Source: Tachypleus tridentatus
Taxonomy: Eukaryota; Arthropoda; Merostomata; Xiphosura; Limulidae
DNA: 64,000 nucleotides
Direction of reading: 5' to 3'
NCBI RefSeq assembly: GCF_004210375.1
Contig: NC_134837.1
Coordinates: forward strand, 165,643,310 to 165,707,309
A model generated the notes under the pieces. It searched no databases, was not told where the DNA came from, and saw only the letters and a program-made list of their open reading frames with translations. How positions within the stretch are numbered: position 1 is the stretch's first letter; the number at the start of each line of letters is the position of its first letter. The translations under genes were made by a program, and so were the position numbers. Shown here piece by piece: positions 25,780 through 37,740 of the stretch.

Positions 25780-26160
25780 AGCACATAATGTGTAACATGC
25801 TACACATGTTCGCTGTCAGTTTCCCTGCAATTGTGGAGTCGCTAAAGGATATCTTAGAAATAAGATAATTTATGTTATGGAACGGCCAGGTCAATCATCT
25901 GATATCAATCCAATTGAAAATTTATGGGTTGAGTTAAACTGATTAATGAAAGATCGCAAGCCAAATATGGAAAATGGATTTAAGGGTTTTTTTTTATTTC
26001 TCGCAAAGCTACTCGAGGGATATGTGCTTTGATAGAGACCTTGGTGATTCCAGCTCTTCAGAAATTGATGCCAAAGAAATCTATATGTCAAATTTCATAA
26101 AGATCCTAGTAACACCATTTTTTTCAGAATGTAATAGAGTGACCAGAAAGTTGTAATTTC
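25780..26160 (+). pseudogene. Tc1-type transposase C-terminal fossil with a SINE scrap inside
   Basis: Positions 25876-25940 encode MERPGQSSDINPIENLWVEL, the conserved W-P-(A/G)-Q-S-P-D-(L/I)-N-P-I-E-x-x-W region containing the final catalytic Glu of DD34E transposases. The Tc1 tail resumes at about 26037 ('ccttggtgattccag...gccaaagaaatc'). Positions 25985-26030 between them are a family 1 SINE tail fragment. No first or second Asp block remains. Confidence 0.65.
25985..26030 (-). repeat. SINE family 1, tail fragment
   Basis: 'ttatttctcgcaaagctact' then 'cgagggatatgtgct' is the extreme 3' end of the SINE, inserted in the Tc1 fossil. Confidence 0.7.
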
Positions 26161-26254
26161 AAGCAAGTCTCAGTCTGTTCAGTGCATGTTTTTAAAATTA
26201 TGAAATCCAGTAGATTAAAATCGTCCAGCAACAAATATTATAATTCCATAATGA

Positions 26255-26488
26255 TTGGTTTGGTTTGGTTTGAATTTCGCGCAAAGCTACTCGAGGGCTA
26301 TCTGCGCTAACCGTCACTAATTTAGCAGTGTATGACTAGGGGGAAGGCAGCTAGTCATCACCACCCATCGCCAACTCTTGGGCTACTCTTTTACCAACGA
26401 ATAGTGGGATTGACCGTCACATAATAACGCCCTCACGGCTGAAAGGGCAGGCAAGTTTGGTGTGATCCGAACCCGCGACCATCAGATT
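26255..26488 (-). repeat. SINE family 1, head-truncated
   Basis: A (ttggt)n tail strand, 'gcgcaaagctactcgagggc', the complete body and a B-box shortened to 'gatccgaacccgcgacc'. It stops before the A-box. Confidence 0.85.
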
Positions 26489-26553
26489 GGTTTGAAGCAA
26501 AGGAATTGTATTTAACGTTTCAATTATAATTTCATAAAAAATTATAGAGAATA

Positions 26554-26645
26554 TTGTTTGTTTGTAATTAAGCATAAACTTATACAATGCGCTATCATAT
26601 CGAAACCCGGTTTCAAGCATTGTACGTACGAAGAAATACTGCTAT
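26554..26645 (-). repeat. SINE family 2, partial with internal deletion
   Basis: The tail 'tttgtaattaagcataaact' and B-box-like 'tatcgaaacccggtttcaag' are present. The stretch between them is shortened and the head is decayed. Confidence 0.65.
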
Positions 26646-27016
26646 AGAAAAAGCAGAAAATTTTATTTTTTATTAATATGCTGTTACTTTGACCACTGAA
26701 AAAGAAAGAATTAATAGAAAAGGAGTCTAACAGTTATGAGTGGACCTATATTAAAAACCTACGAAATTAAGAAAGGACAAGAAAAAGCTTATCTGTCTTT
26801 TGTTAAGTGGTGCTTTAAATTACTGGGTTGAAAACATTAAAAGAACAGTAACAAAATACTTTTTATGTTTGTTTAGTGATGAAATATTCTCAAATTTAAC
26901 ATGGGATTTTGAAACAACGTGGGACCTATTGGTCTATCTCAACTGTTCTGATCTCTAAATTAAATTAAAATAATTACAAAAAAATAAGAAACAATTTTAA
27001 AAGAAGCCCTTATCAT

Positions 27017-27410
27017 TCATATACTTATCAAGCTTTTCTTAAACTCAGTTAAATTTACTGTCTGTGCCACATCTGAAAGCAACCAATTCCAAAGGCCAAT
27101 CATTTTGTTAGAACAAAATTTATATTCTTGTCCCTTAGTTCTACCATTCTCATCATTAAGTATGAAAAAAGATGATGCATCGACACTATCAATTCCTTTA
27201 ACAATATTAAACACTTCTAAATAATCTTTTTTTCAAAAGAAAACAGTCCCAAAGATCTTGACCTTTCCTGGTATGACAACCCATTCATACCAGGCAAAAT
27301 TCTAGTAACCAATATATAAATACTTTCCAGCAATTCGATATTTTTCGTAAAGTAAAGAACCCAAGCCTGAACACAATATTCCAAATGTGGGCTAACCATG
27401 GAAGGAAGAA
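27017..27410 (-). pseudogene. CR1-like LINE 3' end (C-terminal tail of ORF2)
   Basis: Two minus-strand frames abut. Positions 27217..27399 read MVSPHLEYCVQAWVLYFTKN, ILPGMNGLSYQERSRSLGL and FSFEKK. Positions 27017..27214 continue with FNIVKGIDSVDASSFF, EYKFCSNKMIGLWNWLL and NLTEFKKSL. This is the conserved C-terminus of CR1/L2-type reverse-transcriptase proteins (R-P-x-L-E-Y, L-x-x-R-R x L-G-L, N-R-x-x-x-x-W-N-x-L-P, F-K-x-x-L-D). It has one frameshift and is otherwise well preserved. It lies just downstream of the receptor exon on the same strand, probably inside the next intron. Confidence 0.8.
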
Positions 27411-27560
27411 GTTAGTAATTTTTACACGGTTTAATGGTCTCTGTTTTATTCTCTGTCATTGGTATTGAAAATACTAAGACAAATAAAATAGGCCATCTTT
27501 AATTGTTTCTACTAACATTATATTTGTAGCACTAAAAAGCGAGATCAAGATAACTCTTAC

Positions 27561-28651
27561 CTTCATTTAATGGTTTCACCTTTTGACTCCAAGTCATCAC
27601 AGGAGGCTTGATATGGAGGAATGAAGGACTGCAGTACGATGGAGCAGGAGAAGCAAGCACACCTTTTTCTTCCATGTTTGGCCATTCTTCTCCTAACGCA
27701 GTCATCTGAAAACCTTTGGGCACAAACACGATCAGAAAGATCACTGTAGCATTCAAAACAACACCAAAGCCCATAGCAGCATCGTGGTGTGGTGGTTCTA
27801 TTATGAGGGCTATTAGTATCCATACCAGCCATAAAGGTATGGTTAGGCCAGTGGCAATACCAATAAACCTTGATTCTTGATAATTTTCAGGATTTTCCTT
27901 TGTCTTGATGGCAAGAAAAACAACAAAAGCTATTAGAAATATGTTGTAAACAAGAACTAGCAGCATATTCACAACATTCGAATTACAAGAAGTACCCCCG
28001 GCGTCATAAACAATTACAATAGGTGGTCGTTGCATCAGCCACTGGATTCCTATAGACAGCTGTACGACGACAACAAAGAAAAGCAACAGGACCTGGTATA
28101 GAGCTGGCAAGTAAACTCCTGTATGTAGACTGTGTAAGAAGATAGTTTTTACTAATAGTGTTCCAAACACTAAAGAGTAAGTTAAGCCTAACCCCAGACG
28201 GATCACCCCACATGTGAACCAACTTGGATCAGCAGCAAACACGTACCCAAGTAAAGAACAAAGAATCAGCCCGAACAGCAAAACCTGATCTAAAATAAGA
28301 TGTCTGCGACTTGAGATTGATCCTTCAGCTTTCCACAGCATAAATGCCTCGAAAAAGCCAATAACGAATATATTTACTGAAGATATCGCTATAAGTGGAA
28401 CTGTCCATATTTCTTCTCGGTACCACGAAGGAGTGTTAAGGTTTGTTTTGCTACAGTCCTTTTCGTTACAGTAACGGTGCTTTGTGTCGTTCAGTGTTAA
28501 ATTTTCCTCGGTGCTTACAATTACTGGAAACTTTTGGGCCATAATTGATTGAACAGCTAATTCAAGAAAATATATCAGTGTTTTCTTGTGGAAGTCAAAT
28601 AAATTTATCCAGCCCATCGTTCCAGTCATCTTCTCTCTTTTTTATAACAAT
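27561..28651 (-). CDS. Class C seven-transmembrane receptor, bride-of-sevenless/GPRC5-like (main exon)
   Basis: A single long frame starts at ATG 28629; the first stop would be at 27532. The protein has a short N-terminus (N-glycosylation sequons at Asn43 and Asn47) and seven hydrophobic segments near residues 77-99, 112-133, 139-165, 176-198, 217-241, 255-277 and 284-303. Cys140 at the top of segment 3 and Cys215 in the second outer loop could form the conserved disulphide. Class C signatures are C-x3-R-L-G-L-G-L..G-T-L-L-V-K-T, Q-x8-W-L, 'NYQESRFIGIA' before segment 6 and 'VPKGFQM' after segment 7. There is no ligand-binding ectodomain, as in GPRC5 orphans. The exon probably ends at donor GAAG|GTAAGAG (27561/27560, phase 1), so the residues after Glu356 that reach the 27532 stop are likely intronic and the true tail lies in an unseen exon. 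An acceptor at 28652 (ttattttag) is followed by an in-frame stop before the ATG, marking the start as genuine. Confidence 0.75.
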
Positions 28652-28659
28652 CTAAAATA

Positions 28660-31010
28660 AATGCACAATCTTAGAAAACAAGCATTTGGAGTGATTTAAC
28701 TTCAAAGTTTTTATCTACTAAGATATAAAAAGCTATATGAAAATATACAATAGATAAATACACAACAATAGTTATTTTTGCGTCATTGTAAGAGCGTGTA
28801 ATACAGATAATAAGATTTACTTTGACTCCTACTAAGTTGTGAATATTTTATGCTTGGTATCAATTTACTTTATTGTACATGAAAAATAGATACATAAATG
28901 ATGTGATTATTTAAATGATTAAAGATTTCGAAAATTAGTAATGTTTGCCCTTTTTTCTTTTATTTCAATTAACTGTATATCTGTTTCTCAGTCTTTCATT
29001 TTTCGTCTTACTTGACGAGTTGTATGACTAACCAACACCATTCCTTTGCATCCATAGTTTAATGTAGCTCCTCCTGGGTGATATAACTGTAATGTATAGA
29101 GCAACACTGACCTCCCTTCATATCATCAACTGTGAAATTCAAGTTGCCTAAATGGAACTCACTATGAATTAACTCATCTAAAGTTCCTGGAAGTATAATG
29201 GTTAAATCAAAGTACTTCTGATAATTGTAAAAACTTTGGGTTCATTGGGAAAATTCTCATTGTTACAAAGACAGGAGAGTGCGAAAAAATCTGTATTGAC
29301 TTTTGTCGTTATGTGGTACAGCCTTTAATGAGAATCACATGTAAAGATAACTTCTGGTGATAGTGTGGTACCCTTATATCTGTTATCCAACAGTAGCAGC
29401 TGTGTGACATTATTCTTCATATTTTGCCTTGGAGCACGAATAATCCGTTCTGTTACCTTTGGATGCTCAGACTATACAGAAAGTGTTGTTTTCCAACGAG
29501 ACTGTAACTGCACTGTTATTCTATTCTCTATAAGCAAGGATGCTACAAGTGATCTGGCGATTTCTCCTTCATTGTAATCATTCTGCCATTGTCCAGTTAT
29601 GCAGTGTTATTTGTGTCTAACATTATGGAGATTTATGTAGATGATCCGAGTGTCTATTTATTGATGAGCTCTGTACTTCCACATGGCAAAAGATCTTCTG
29701 ATACATTGAATAGTGTTTTTGTAAAATATTTAATCTGATGATATATATAGTTACTATTATTGCCACCACTTTATCGTTATCCCAACTAGAAAGAAAACTG
29801 AATGCTTAGAGTGCTCCTGAGTAATATCAGTGTTGAAAATAAAGTTACATTATAGTATTTAGTTATTATGTAGATTTAGTGGGACATTATTACACTGAGC
29901 AAGTGCTACTGCTTATAAAGATGAAAATCATAGTCTTTTGTTCTTCATTTAAAACATTAGTAGCTTAGTAACCTGAATATAGCTCCAAGAAAAGATCTGG
30001 CACTTTTATCAATAAATATTAAACGTTGAGTAAAAAATGAATAAGAAACGCAATCTTTCTCTTTACGAAAGTGAAACAATTATAGAATTCTAAAAGCTTA
30101 TCAAAGTATCAGTTTCTTTTTGTTTAACTCTGAATTTTGACCTCTAGCTGTCTATCCTGTCTAGGTGCGTTTTTCACAACAGCTTTAGCGATAGCGCACA
30201 AACCGGAATGATCACATTTTACATAACTTCCATATCATTAGAGAACCGGGGACACTGACTCCTTATGCAGGCTCTACACATTCCCTAAGGCAACACGTCA
30301 GAAGGTTATACATTTTGTGCAAAAGAGACTGCATTTTGTTCAATGTTAAGAAAAACTATGCTAAAACTGGAAACTCTATCTTAAAACCAATTTATAATGC
30401 ATATTCCATTGGTTAGTTTAATTAAAATGTATTATGGTTTAAAGCCAATAGCACCCATCATAATTTGTAAATTGTACACAAATTTCAAGAACAGACGTCA
30501 TATGATTTCATTCAACAACGTGAGATTGGTGACAGTGAAAAATTAGAAAATAAAACAACCACTTACTTTATCACCTTTTGATCTTTTAAACTACTAGTTG
30601 TTATCACTTTTACTTAATGGAGAAAAACTCAATAGTAGATCATATTTACAACTTTAATTATGTTGATACAAACATAGAATTTTGTCTAATAAACGAATAA
30701 CTGTCATACGTCACACTGGTTGATTAAACAGTAGGGTCTAAGAGCAGTTATCAATACTACAGATTGCAGAGTGTCCAGAAATTAGCTTGTTTGTCTTTAA
30801 ATAATTTAAAATACTACATTTCACCTACATTAAGAAATAAAACTAGGTGTAAGAGTGTTTGAAAAATAAATGCTTTTGATGTTAAAAAAAAGGTAAAAAG
30901 AAGCTTAGTTTTATTTGAATGAATTGAGATATTGCGTTATGCGCACGGTGAATAAAAATTTGTAAGCCTACGTATTTTTGATATTCCGTCGATATTAGTA
31001 CAACGTTTGA
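28660..31010. other. SINE-free stretch upstream of the receptor exon
   Basis: There is no recognised mobile element and no convincing coding exon in about 2.3 kb, unlike most of the window. Under the proposed gene model this is intron 1. Short open frames here (29365-29577) have no domain features. Confidence 0.4.
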
Positions 31011-31018
31011 AGGCTTAC

Positions 31019-31141
31019 CTGAAACTGGTAAAGAGACAATTTAGACGTTGCAGTCTTGCTCTCAACAAACAACAGGTCACTATGTCAACAGACCAGCGTT
31101 GTCTAAAAGATTTCGTGGTACAATAGTTATCTTGTGACACT
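31019..31141 (-). other. Candidate untranslated first exon of the receptor gene
   Basis: This block is visibly richer in G and C than its surroundings. It ends in a strong minus-strand donor, TTTCAG|GTAAGCC, at 31019/31018. It begins at an arthropod initiator-like TCAGT (31143..31139, A at 31141). Splicing to the acceptor at 28652 would remove about 2.4 kb and place this block upstream of the receptor ATG as 5' UTR. No transcript evidence is available; the alternative is chance or the end of another gene. Confidence 0.3.
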
Positions 31142-31667
31142 GAAGAACGCCAGAGCCCTCTCACGGCTGGATTTGGAAAATGAGTTTCGGTAGAGTAGGG
31201 TGTGACCACAGACTTTGTAAAGCGAACAAAGTGTCTTCGAATGGGCGTAGTACGAACATATATCATCAAAGAAAAAGCATATAAAACTTAAATAAAATAT
31301 ATATTAACCTGAATATTTAGGAATTATCACATTTTTTGTTGTCAAAGAGGCAGCTAATATTCATTACTAAAGCCCTAGTTTAGTTTTCATATTCATAGTA
31401 ATAAATTTTATGACTAGCTAAAATCTTCCTTGCTGTAATAATTATTACGTATAATTATATGTTATGTTTACATACGTAAAAAAGTGTAATTCTTTTCGAT
31501 TCTATTAAATTGGAATTAAGTATGTGATCAGGTTCCAATTGCAATGATATATTAGTATTTATACTGTTGCATACATTTAATGTGCATATAAGTGTAACAG
31601 ATGTCATTTTAATTTCTAGCAGTTGGGCTTACCACTGATTTGTGCGACGGACATGGCGAAGTAGCAT

Positions 31668-31768
31668 CCCTTTAGTGGTATAGCGCTATGTCTGCGACTT
31701 TACAACGCCAGAAACCGGATTTCAGTACCAGAGGTGGTTAGAACATAGGTAACCACAGGGCATATTTA
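31668..31768 (+). repeat. SINE family 2, tail-truncated
   Basis: 'agtggtatagcgctatgtct', 'tttacaacgccagaaaccgg' and a decayed B-box 'tttcagtaccag'; it lacks the 'gtagctttgtgcttaa' tail. Confidence 0.7.
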
Positions 31769-31945
31769 CCCAAGTATGAGAGAATACCGTATTTTTCGAT
31801 TAGGTACTTTTCTCATTGATCGGACTTTTAGATCCGGAAAATCAGTACATGTTTTAATGATTTGAATTAGCTTATACATAAGAAGCATTACTACGAATAT
31901 TTAACTTTTGCCGGGTCTCTCTGGATCTGAGATTCAAAACTCAAA

Positions 31946-32051
31946 GGCTGCGGATTTACAATGCTAGAAACCGAGTTTCGATACCCGAGGTGGACAGAGC
32001 ACAGATAGCCCATTATGTAGCTTTGTGCTTAACTTTAAACAAACAAACAAA
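31946..32051 (+). repeat. SINE family 2, 5'-truncated
   Basis: 'ggctgcggatttacaatgct', B-box-like 'gagtttcgatacccgagg', 'tagctttgtgcttaacttta' and an (aaac)n tail. Confidence 0.8.
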
Positions 32052-32669
32052 TAAAGTATCTCATTGTGCAGCTTTCAGCTACAAGTAAGAAAACAATCAC
32101 CAAAAGTTGATCTGATTTTAAGGTTGCCTCGGTTACATTGTAAATTAACATCTCACTGAGGTAGCCAACTAGATTTTTTTCTTCCAGCCTCGTCCCACAG
32201 AGTAGCGTTTAAATTTTTACCTGCCAAACCTCAGTTACCTTTTATCTTTCTTTCTAAGAATTAAATACTTACACAGAGGAGGAACATTACACACATATAT
32301 ATATATATACATATAGAACTATTTCAAACGAATAAATCGATAAAATTATTCTTCTCAAGTGCTCGAATTAAAGGAGATCATTGTTCCCCTTGTTAAAACA
32401 ATTTCTAATATTCACCCCTTAAACAAAATCGTGCATATGTGAAAGGTTTTGAGAATTAGACTTCACTAACCGACGTGGTCTCTGTAGCAAAACAAATATA
32501 TATACAGCTTGAGATTTACTGATTCTCACTGAACTAAATATTTAAACATTATTCTATCAACCACTGGTAACGTTGTGTTTTAAGTTTGTTCTTCATGTCT
32601 TTTTTATGAAAAAATATTGGGAATTTTTAATTTTGATCTAAAACGTCACTGAGGAAAGAAGTAAATAAA

Positions 32670-32889
32670 TCACGGTGTGTTACATGAGAATATTAGTATA
32701 GTGTACGCTTATTCACGGTGTGTTATATGAGAATATTAGTGTAGTGTACACTTATTCACAGTAAGTTACATGAGAATGTTAGTGTAGTGTACACTTATTC
32801 ATAGTGAGTTACATGAAAATATTAGTGTAGTGTACACTTATTCACGGTGTGTTATATGAGAATATTAGTGTAGTGTACACTTATTCATA
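32670..32889. repeat. Minisatellite, 43 bp period, 5 copies
   Basis: Five head-to-tail units of the form 'tcacggtgtgttayatgaga' followed by 'atattagtgtagtgtacact' and 'tat'. Units differ by a few substitutions; units 2 and 5 are nearly identical, which points to recent unit exchange. Confidence 0.9.
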
Positions 32890-32941
32890 ATATTTATATA
32901 GGTACCCTTTTTAAGTATCGCTCTTATCTATTATAAAAACA

Positions 32942-33105
32942 AGGTTAAATCATACAAACTAATTTGAGAAATATTACCCTTAACTATTAAGTATACAAAG
33001 CTAAATCATACAAACCAATTTGAGAAATATTATCCTTCTCCATAAAGTATGCAAAGCTAAATCATACAAACCAATCTGAGAAATATTACTCTAGATTAAG
33101 CATAC
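32942..33105. repeat. Minisatellite, ~57 bp period, 3 copies
   Basis: Three units built on 'agctaaatcatacaaaccaa' then 'tttgagaaatatta' and a variable middle ending 'aagtatrcaa'. It begins about 50 bp after the 43 bp array. Confidence 0.85.
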
Positions 33106-33124
33106 TAATCACGAAGCATTATTC

Positions 33125-33215
33125 ATCTCAGTTGTCCCCAGTGGTTCAGTGATAAGTCTCAAGACTCATAACACTAAACCAGGTTTTGTCGCTAAAATTG
33201 CTCCATTTTTAAGCG
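33125..33215 (+). repeat. Decayed SINE head, family 2-like
   Basis: 'gtccccagtggttcagtgat' then 'aagtctcaagactcataaca' resembles the tRNA-like start of family 2. The rest is unrecognisable. Confidence 0.35.
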
Positions 33216-33790
33216 TATACACATTGGAGTAGGTTGAATCATACCCAACCATTCTGTTTGCTTATATCAAATAAAGTGATTTGTGATTAGCTACAGGTTC
33301 TGGGATTCTTAACAAAGATAAATCTCATGAACTCCATATGTGCTTAGTTGTTGTTTTCTCTCTCCAACATCTAATATGAAATGTCTATGAAACTTACCTA
33401 ATATTTGAAGAAAACATATCAGGAATAAAAATTTCTGTGTATGTTGTTACAAAAAACTGTATACACTTTCATAACAGAAAGATATCCTGCTGATCAAGAT
33501 GTGCAAAGCTGGAAATATCAGTTGTTATTTTTACTTATTCAGAATCAAAGGAAAAGGAAGAAACTTCCAAAAGTTTAACCAATAAATCCTCATTGGAAAA
33601 TCGAAAGATCTCTTTACATGTCTGTTCCAGTGTGATGAAGTAAAAACTCTCCCCATGAAATAATAAGTTAAAGAAATGAGGAACCAAAAGATAAAATGGT
33701 CTTGTTCTGTTAACACTACTTAGTTTGATTATATCTTAAACAACGTATTCTATTATTTTTTTTTGTTTTCTTCATGTTCTACTGAACTGT

Positions 33791-33903
33791 TTGTTGTTGT
33801 TTGTTACTAAGCACAAGGCTACAAGTGGATCATCTGTGCTCTGCTCACCACGAATTTTTAGCGTTCTAAGTACGCAGACATACTGCTGTGCAACTGGTAG
33901 GCA
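33791..33903 (-). repeat. SINE family 2, internally shortened
   Basis: A (tttg)n tail, 'ttactaagcacaaggctaca', 'ctgctcaccacgaattttta' and head 'agacatactgctgtgcaact'. The B-box segment is shortened. Confidence 0.75.
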
Positions 33904-33909
33904 TTCCAC

Positions 33910-35360
33910 TGAGATACTATTTTTTGACCAATATATTTTAAATTTATCTAGGTGCTAAGTTAATAGTTCTTTTTCTGACTTTGATTAACTTGTGTATAGG
34001 TTCAAGGGAATCTTTAAGGAATACTGGAGAAACAAAATAGTTGTAAATCGGTTACTTTTAACTCGTGTTTAAGTACTACAGTTTACAATGGACTTATTCT
34101 ATAGCTTTATCTGGGCGATGAAAACAAATATTTTTTCTCGCTAGGTTTGTTTTAGTCCGAGTATTTATAGTAAGCAAGATGAAATGGTTCTGGAAATTAT
34201 TTTTTGTAGTTTGCTATACTGAAAATGGTCGAAATTTCTCATTGTTTTCTCTTAGTTAACGTATAACTATTAAGAAGAGTTAATATTTCATGGTTGAAAA
34301 GTTTCATGCTGGTATGTGTACAAAAAAACCTTAGTGTAGTGTTCATTAGTTTATTTTAGACTATTAAAGTTATTGAACTGGAAAATATTTCTTGGTTGGT
34401 TTCTCTCGTACAAAAGTGCTTTGATATTTCTCAGTTAGTTTATTTTAATATTTGTTATGACACTAAAACCAAAGATATAATGTTTTTCTTTTCCTTTCTT
34501 CTATTCTTATAGATTTGTTTGGAAGTAATAAAACTTTCTTGAATCGTTTTATTCCAGCTTTGAATGCAAAATGGAAAAAAGTTTCTTCTGAACGCAAACG
34601 AAGAAAGAGTGGTTTAAAATAAATATTAAATTATTGGCGTAATTTTCTATCAACGAGTATTGTACAGTGATAAGTTTAAAAAAGGAGAAACAGTCTGAAC
34701 ACAGTTTATGAAAAATTGACGTAAGCTTTAAAGTAACAGCAGAACTTGATATAAATATTTGGTATAGTAATGTTGCATATCATTAAATACAGAACTCTAA
34801 CACTAACCATTCGTCGCTTTTACCATGATTAAATTCTTAGCTCTAACACTAAACATGTATCACTTTGAACATAATTAAGTCCGTGACACTTTTAACATGA
34901 ATAAATTCGTAATTCCGACCTAAAGAATCTTCTAAGTACATATACCTGAATTTCTGTAAACCATAGTTAACAATGAGTGGCATTTTAAGAAACAAAATGA
35001 GCTAAGGCAAAGAAAAGTGTAAACAGAAAATCATTAGTAGTCCTTTTTAGTTGCCATAGTTTGGCATTGAAGTAACAGTTTCATTACTTTTAAACATAAG
35101 AATCTCTCTATTTGATAATAATACACACTTCGCCCACACCATTTCACATGTAATTTTGACAGAAATGTAATATTTAACGTTAAAATTAATTTTAATATTA
35201 ACAGTTATTTCGTCAGGTTTGTGGAATATTTTTCTCCCTTTTGTTCTCGAGGGAGAACAAAGTAGGTACGATTCATTAATGTTTATATTTAATTACAGTA
35301 ATATTAATATGCGAGTCTGTTTTTCTTATATAGCAATAAAAACATAGATATTTCCTTAAA
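33910..35360. other. No gene recognised
   Basis: AT-rich sequence without a recognised exon or repeat. A splice-acceptor-like 'ttttattccag' near 34545-34556 is followed by stops in all frames within about 60 bases. Confidence 0.35.
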
Positions 35361-35639
35361 GACCTGGTGGTTAGGGGCGCTCGACTCGTAATTTGAGGAT
35401 GCAGATTTGAATCCCCGTCACACCAAACACGCTCACCCTTTCAGCCGTGGGATCGTTACTATGTAATGGCCAATCCTACTATTCGTTGGTAAAAGAGTAG
35501 CTCAAGAGCTAGAGGTTGGTAGTGATGACTACTGTAGTACTGTGCTTCCCCTATAGTCTTATACTGCCAAATTACGAATAGCATAGCTATCCCTCGTGTA
35601 GTTTTGCGCGAAATTCAAAAAAGAAAAAAAAACAAATAC
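35361..35639 (+). repeat. SINE family 1, near full length
   Basis: Head 'gacctggtggttaggggcgc', B-box-like 'gatttgaatccccgtcacac', body and tail 'gttttgcgcgaaattcaaaa' with an A-rich end. Confidence 0.85.
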
Positions 35640-36757
35640 AATATTTTTATAAGTATAACTAAAACTTGAAAAACTGTGTTGAAGTATTATGACTAAAAAA
35701 CTGGAGAATAGTGGAATCTTGAGCATTTCTTTATGTAACATAGGCGGCGTAGCAAGTTTAAAAGTGGACTGACATACACAGCATCATATTTTATGTTCCC
35801 TAAAGAGAGATCGCAGTGTGTTCGAAACCAGAAGCAGTATTACAAACAGCAGATATAATAAATTATTCTATAGAGACTCATCACAGTAAGTGATGTACAA
35901 ATTAACAAGGCTTGAGAGAATATTCACAACGTTAATATTCACTTGTAAGCCTACTTAACTGCTTTGTTTATAACTCCACCCTTAACTCCAAGTTTAATAT
36001 AGACCTGTGTATGCTGTTGTTCCACGAAACGTGGGTGGATTGTAGATCCCTAACCTCATCGAATACGTTGTCTTTGGTAAATAAAATATCATATTTGTCT
36101 AGTTCAATGATTCTGTTCAGGGGTATACTTTACTACTAATAAAGTGGGCATCAACTTCTGACTAAACCCGTCATTAGGTTGATCAACCTCAAACATGACC
36201 CGAAAAATAAGTGAAACTCCTTACCTAGTAACTACTTTTTTGGAAGAAGGGTCGATTGAGAACACGATAAAAATTAGATAACTTGAAGTTCGTAGAAGAC
36301 AATTAACTCAAAAAGAAATAAAGTGCAGGTACACAGTTGCATGAAATTCCTCTAAGAAACAAAAATAAATGTATATACACTTCCATCAAACATCCTGTAG
36401 GTCAAATAAAACCCAAATCGGCTAGTTGGTTTTCAGGTATCAAACAGGTTTAGTAACAGCAACGTTAAATTTTTCTTGCACATTAATTCCTAGCGTTCCT
36501 ATTCCTTTTTGTAGTGTAATGTTACTATGTTTCCTCCCCTCCTCTCCACGTGAAGGTTTTTAACACCTAATGTTTTCTTCTAATTGCTAGGTAACTACCT
36601 AACTACAGCAACCACACTAATTAAATGGTTGTGTTTCAGCTACAAGACGTAGAAGTATGTGCAATCTGAACAGCAATATTGAAGAATACATTTTTATGCA
36701 GATTTCATCCAGCATCTTAAATATAACTTACTGGTTGAAGTACGACGCGTTACGTAT

Positions 36758-37740
36758 TATAATTTATCTCGGAGAAGTTACCTACTTATTACGTCACATA
36801 CGTTACATATTACGATTTCAACTAACCGAAAATTTTAATTTTAATTTAGAAATTGATATGACGTCAATATGTTTCAAATTTCTGATATTTGCCAACAAGA
36901 TTAATTAGTACACACAGTTTTCTTTCTTAACAGAAATATATTTTAATATACACACAACAATACAATTTATAATAACTGTTATTACAAACTATTATTACAA
37001 ATAATGGTTTATATACAAAACTTTTACAAACTTACAAGTTATACTAAGTCTTCTATCTAGTCTAGAACTGGATATTTTATTGATGGTTCAGGTCCATGAC
37101 AAACGAATTAATTCTGAGCTGATATTGTTGCACTTCTCTTGATGGGAAAGCTAGTTAGCTCTATCCTTGGTTAGCCTCATGCGTTTTACCAAAGAAGACA
37201 TCTAATGTCCTCGTATAAATACTAACATCCGAAGCTAATTCAACGAAGTTTTTAGTATTCGAAACCTATAAATTTTTTTGGTCAAATGTCAGTAGTTTTC
37301 CGAGTAATAAGCGTTTGTCACAATTATTGCTTCCGATCAAACAGTATTCTGTAACTCCACGTGTTGCGATGGCCATCTTTTATACTCATTAGGCAAGATT
37401 TTAAAAATTCAACAATATTCGAAGATATGCTGGTGTTTTCGTGAAACATATATTGTTGTTTCTTATTCTTAAGAATCTTCTAAAAATTTAGAGAACAGTC
37501 GGGATTTGCACAATAGACAAGTAACAATATAAATTACATACTAATCAGTGATGACGAGAAACGTTGTTCGCTCTTCCATGTAAATCAGCCCAAACGAGCC
37601 GTTTTTGCATATAAATAAATTACATACATTTCTAAATATATATTAAACTGAAACAAACATAGATATTAAAATAAATATACATTAGTAAATTCTTTATACA
37701 AGTAAAATGTAGTGTTCAAAACACCCTGTACAATTTACTT
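36758..37740 (+). repeat. Unclassified dispersed repeat, copy 1
   Basis: It begins at 'ataatttatctcgg' and matches copy 2 (39781..40935) in long blocks: 'tacgtcacatacgttacata', 'tattacaaataatggttta', 'cttttacaaacttacaa', the Cys/Ser-free stretch around 'tcttctatctagtctagaac' and 'attaaactgaaacaaacata'. The sharp common start suggests the end of a mobile element. It encodes no recognisable protein, so it may be an LTR or a non-autonomous element. Confidence 0.6.

Noticed and set aside
27563-28222. Additional minus-strand frames of 72-89 codons overlapping the receptor exon
   Set aside because: They are alternative-frame shadows of the 365-codon receptor frame, which has the hydrophobic periodicity and family motifs.
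32670-32889. CRISPR array from regular 43 bp spacing
   Set aside because: The units are contiguous, with no unique spacers, and the genome is eukaryotic. It is a minisatellite.
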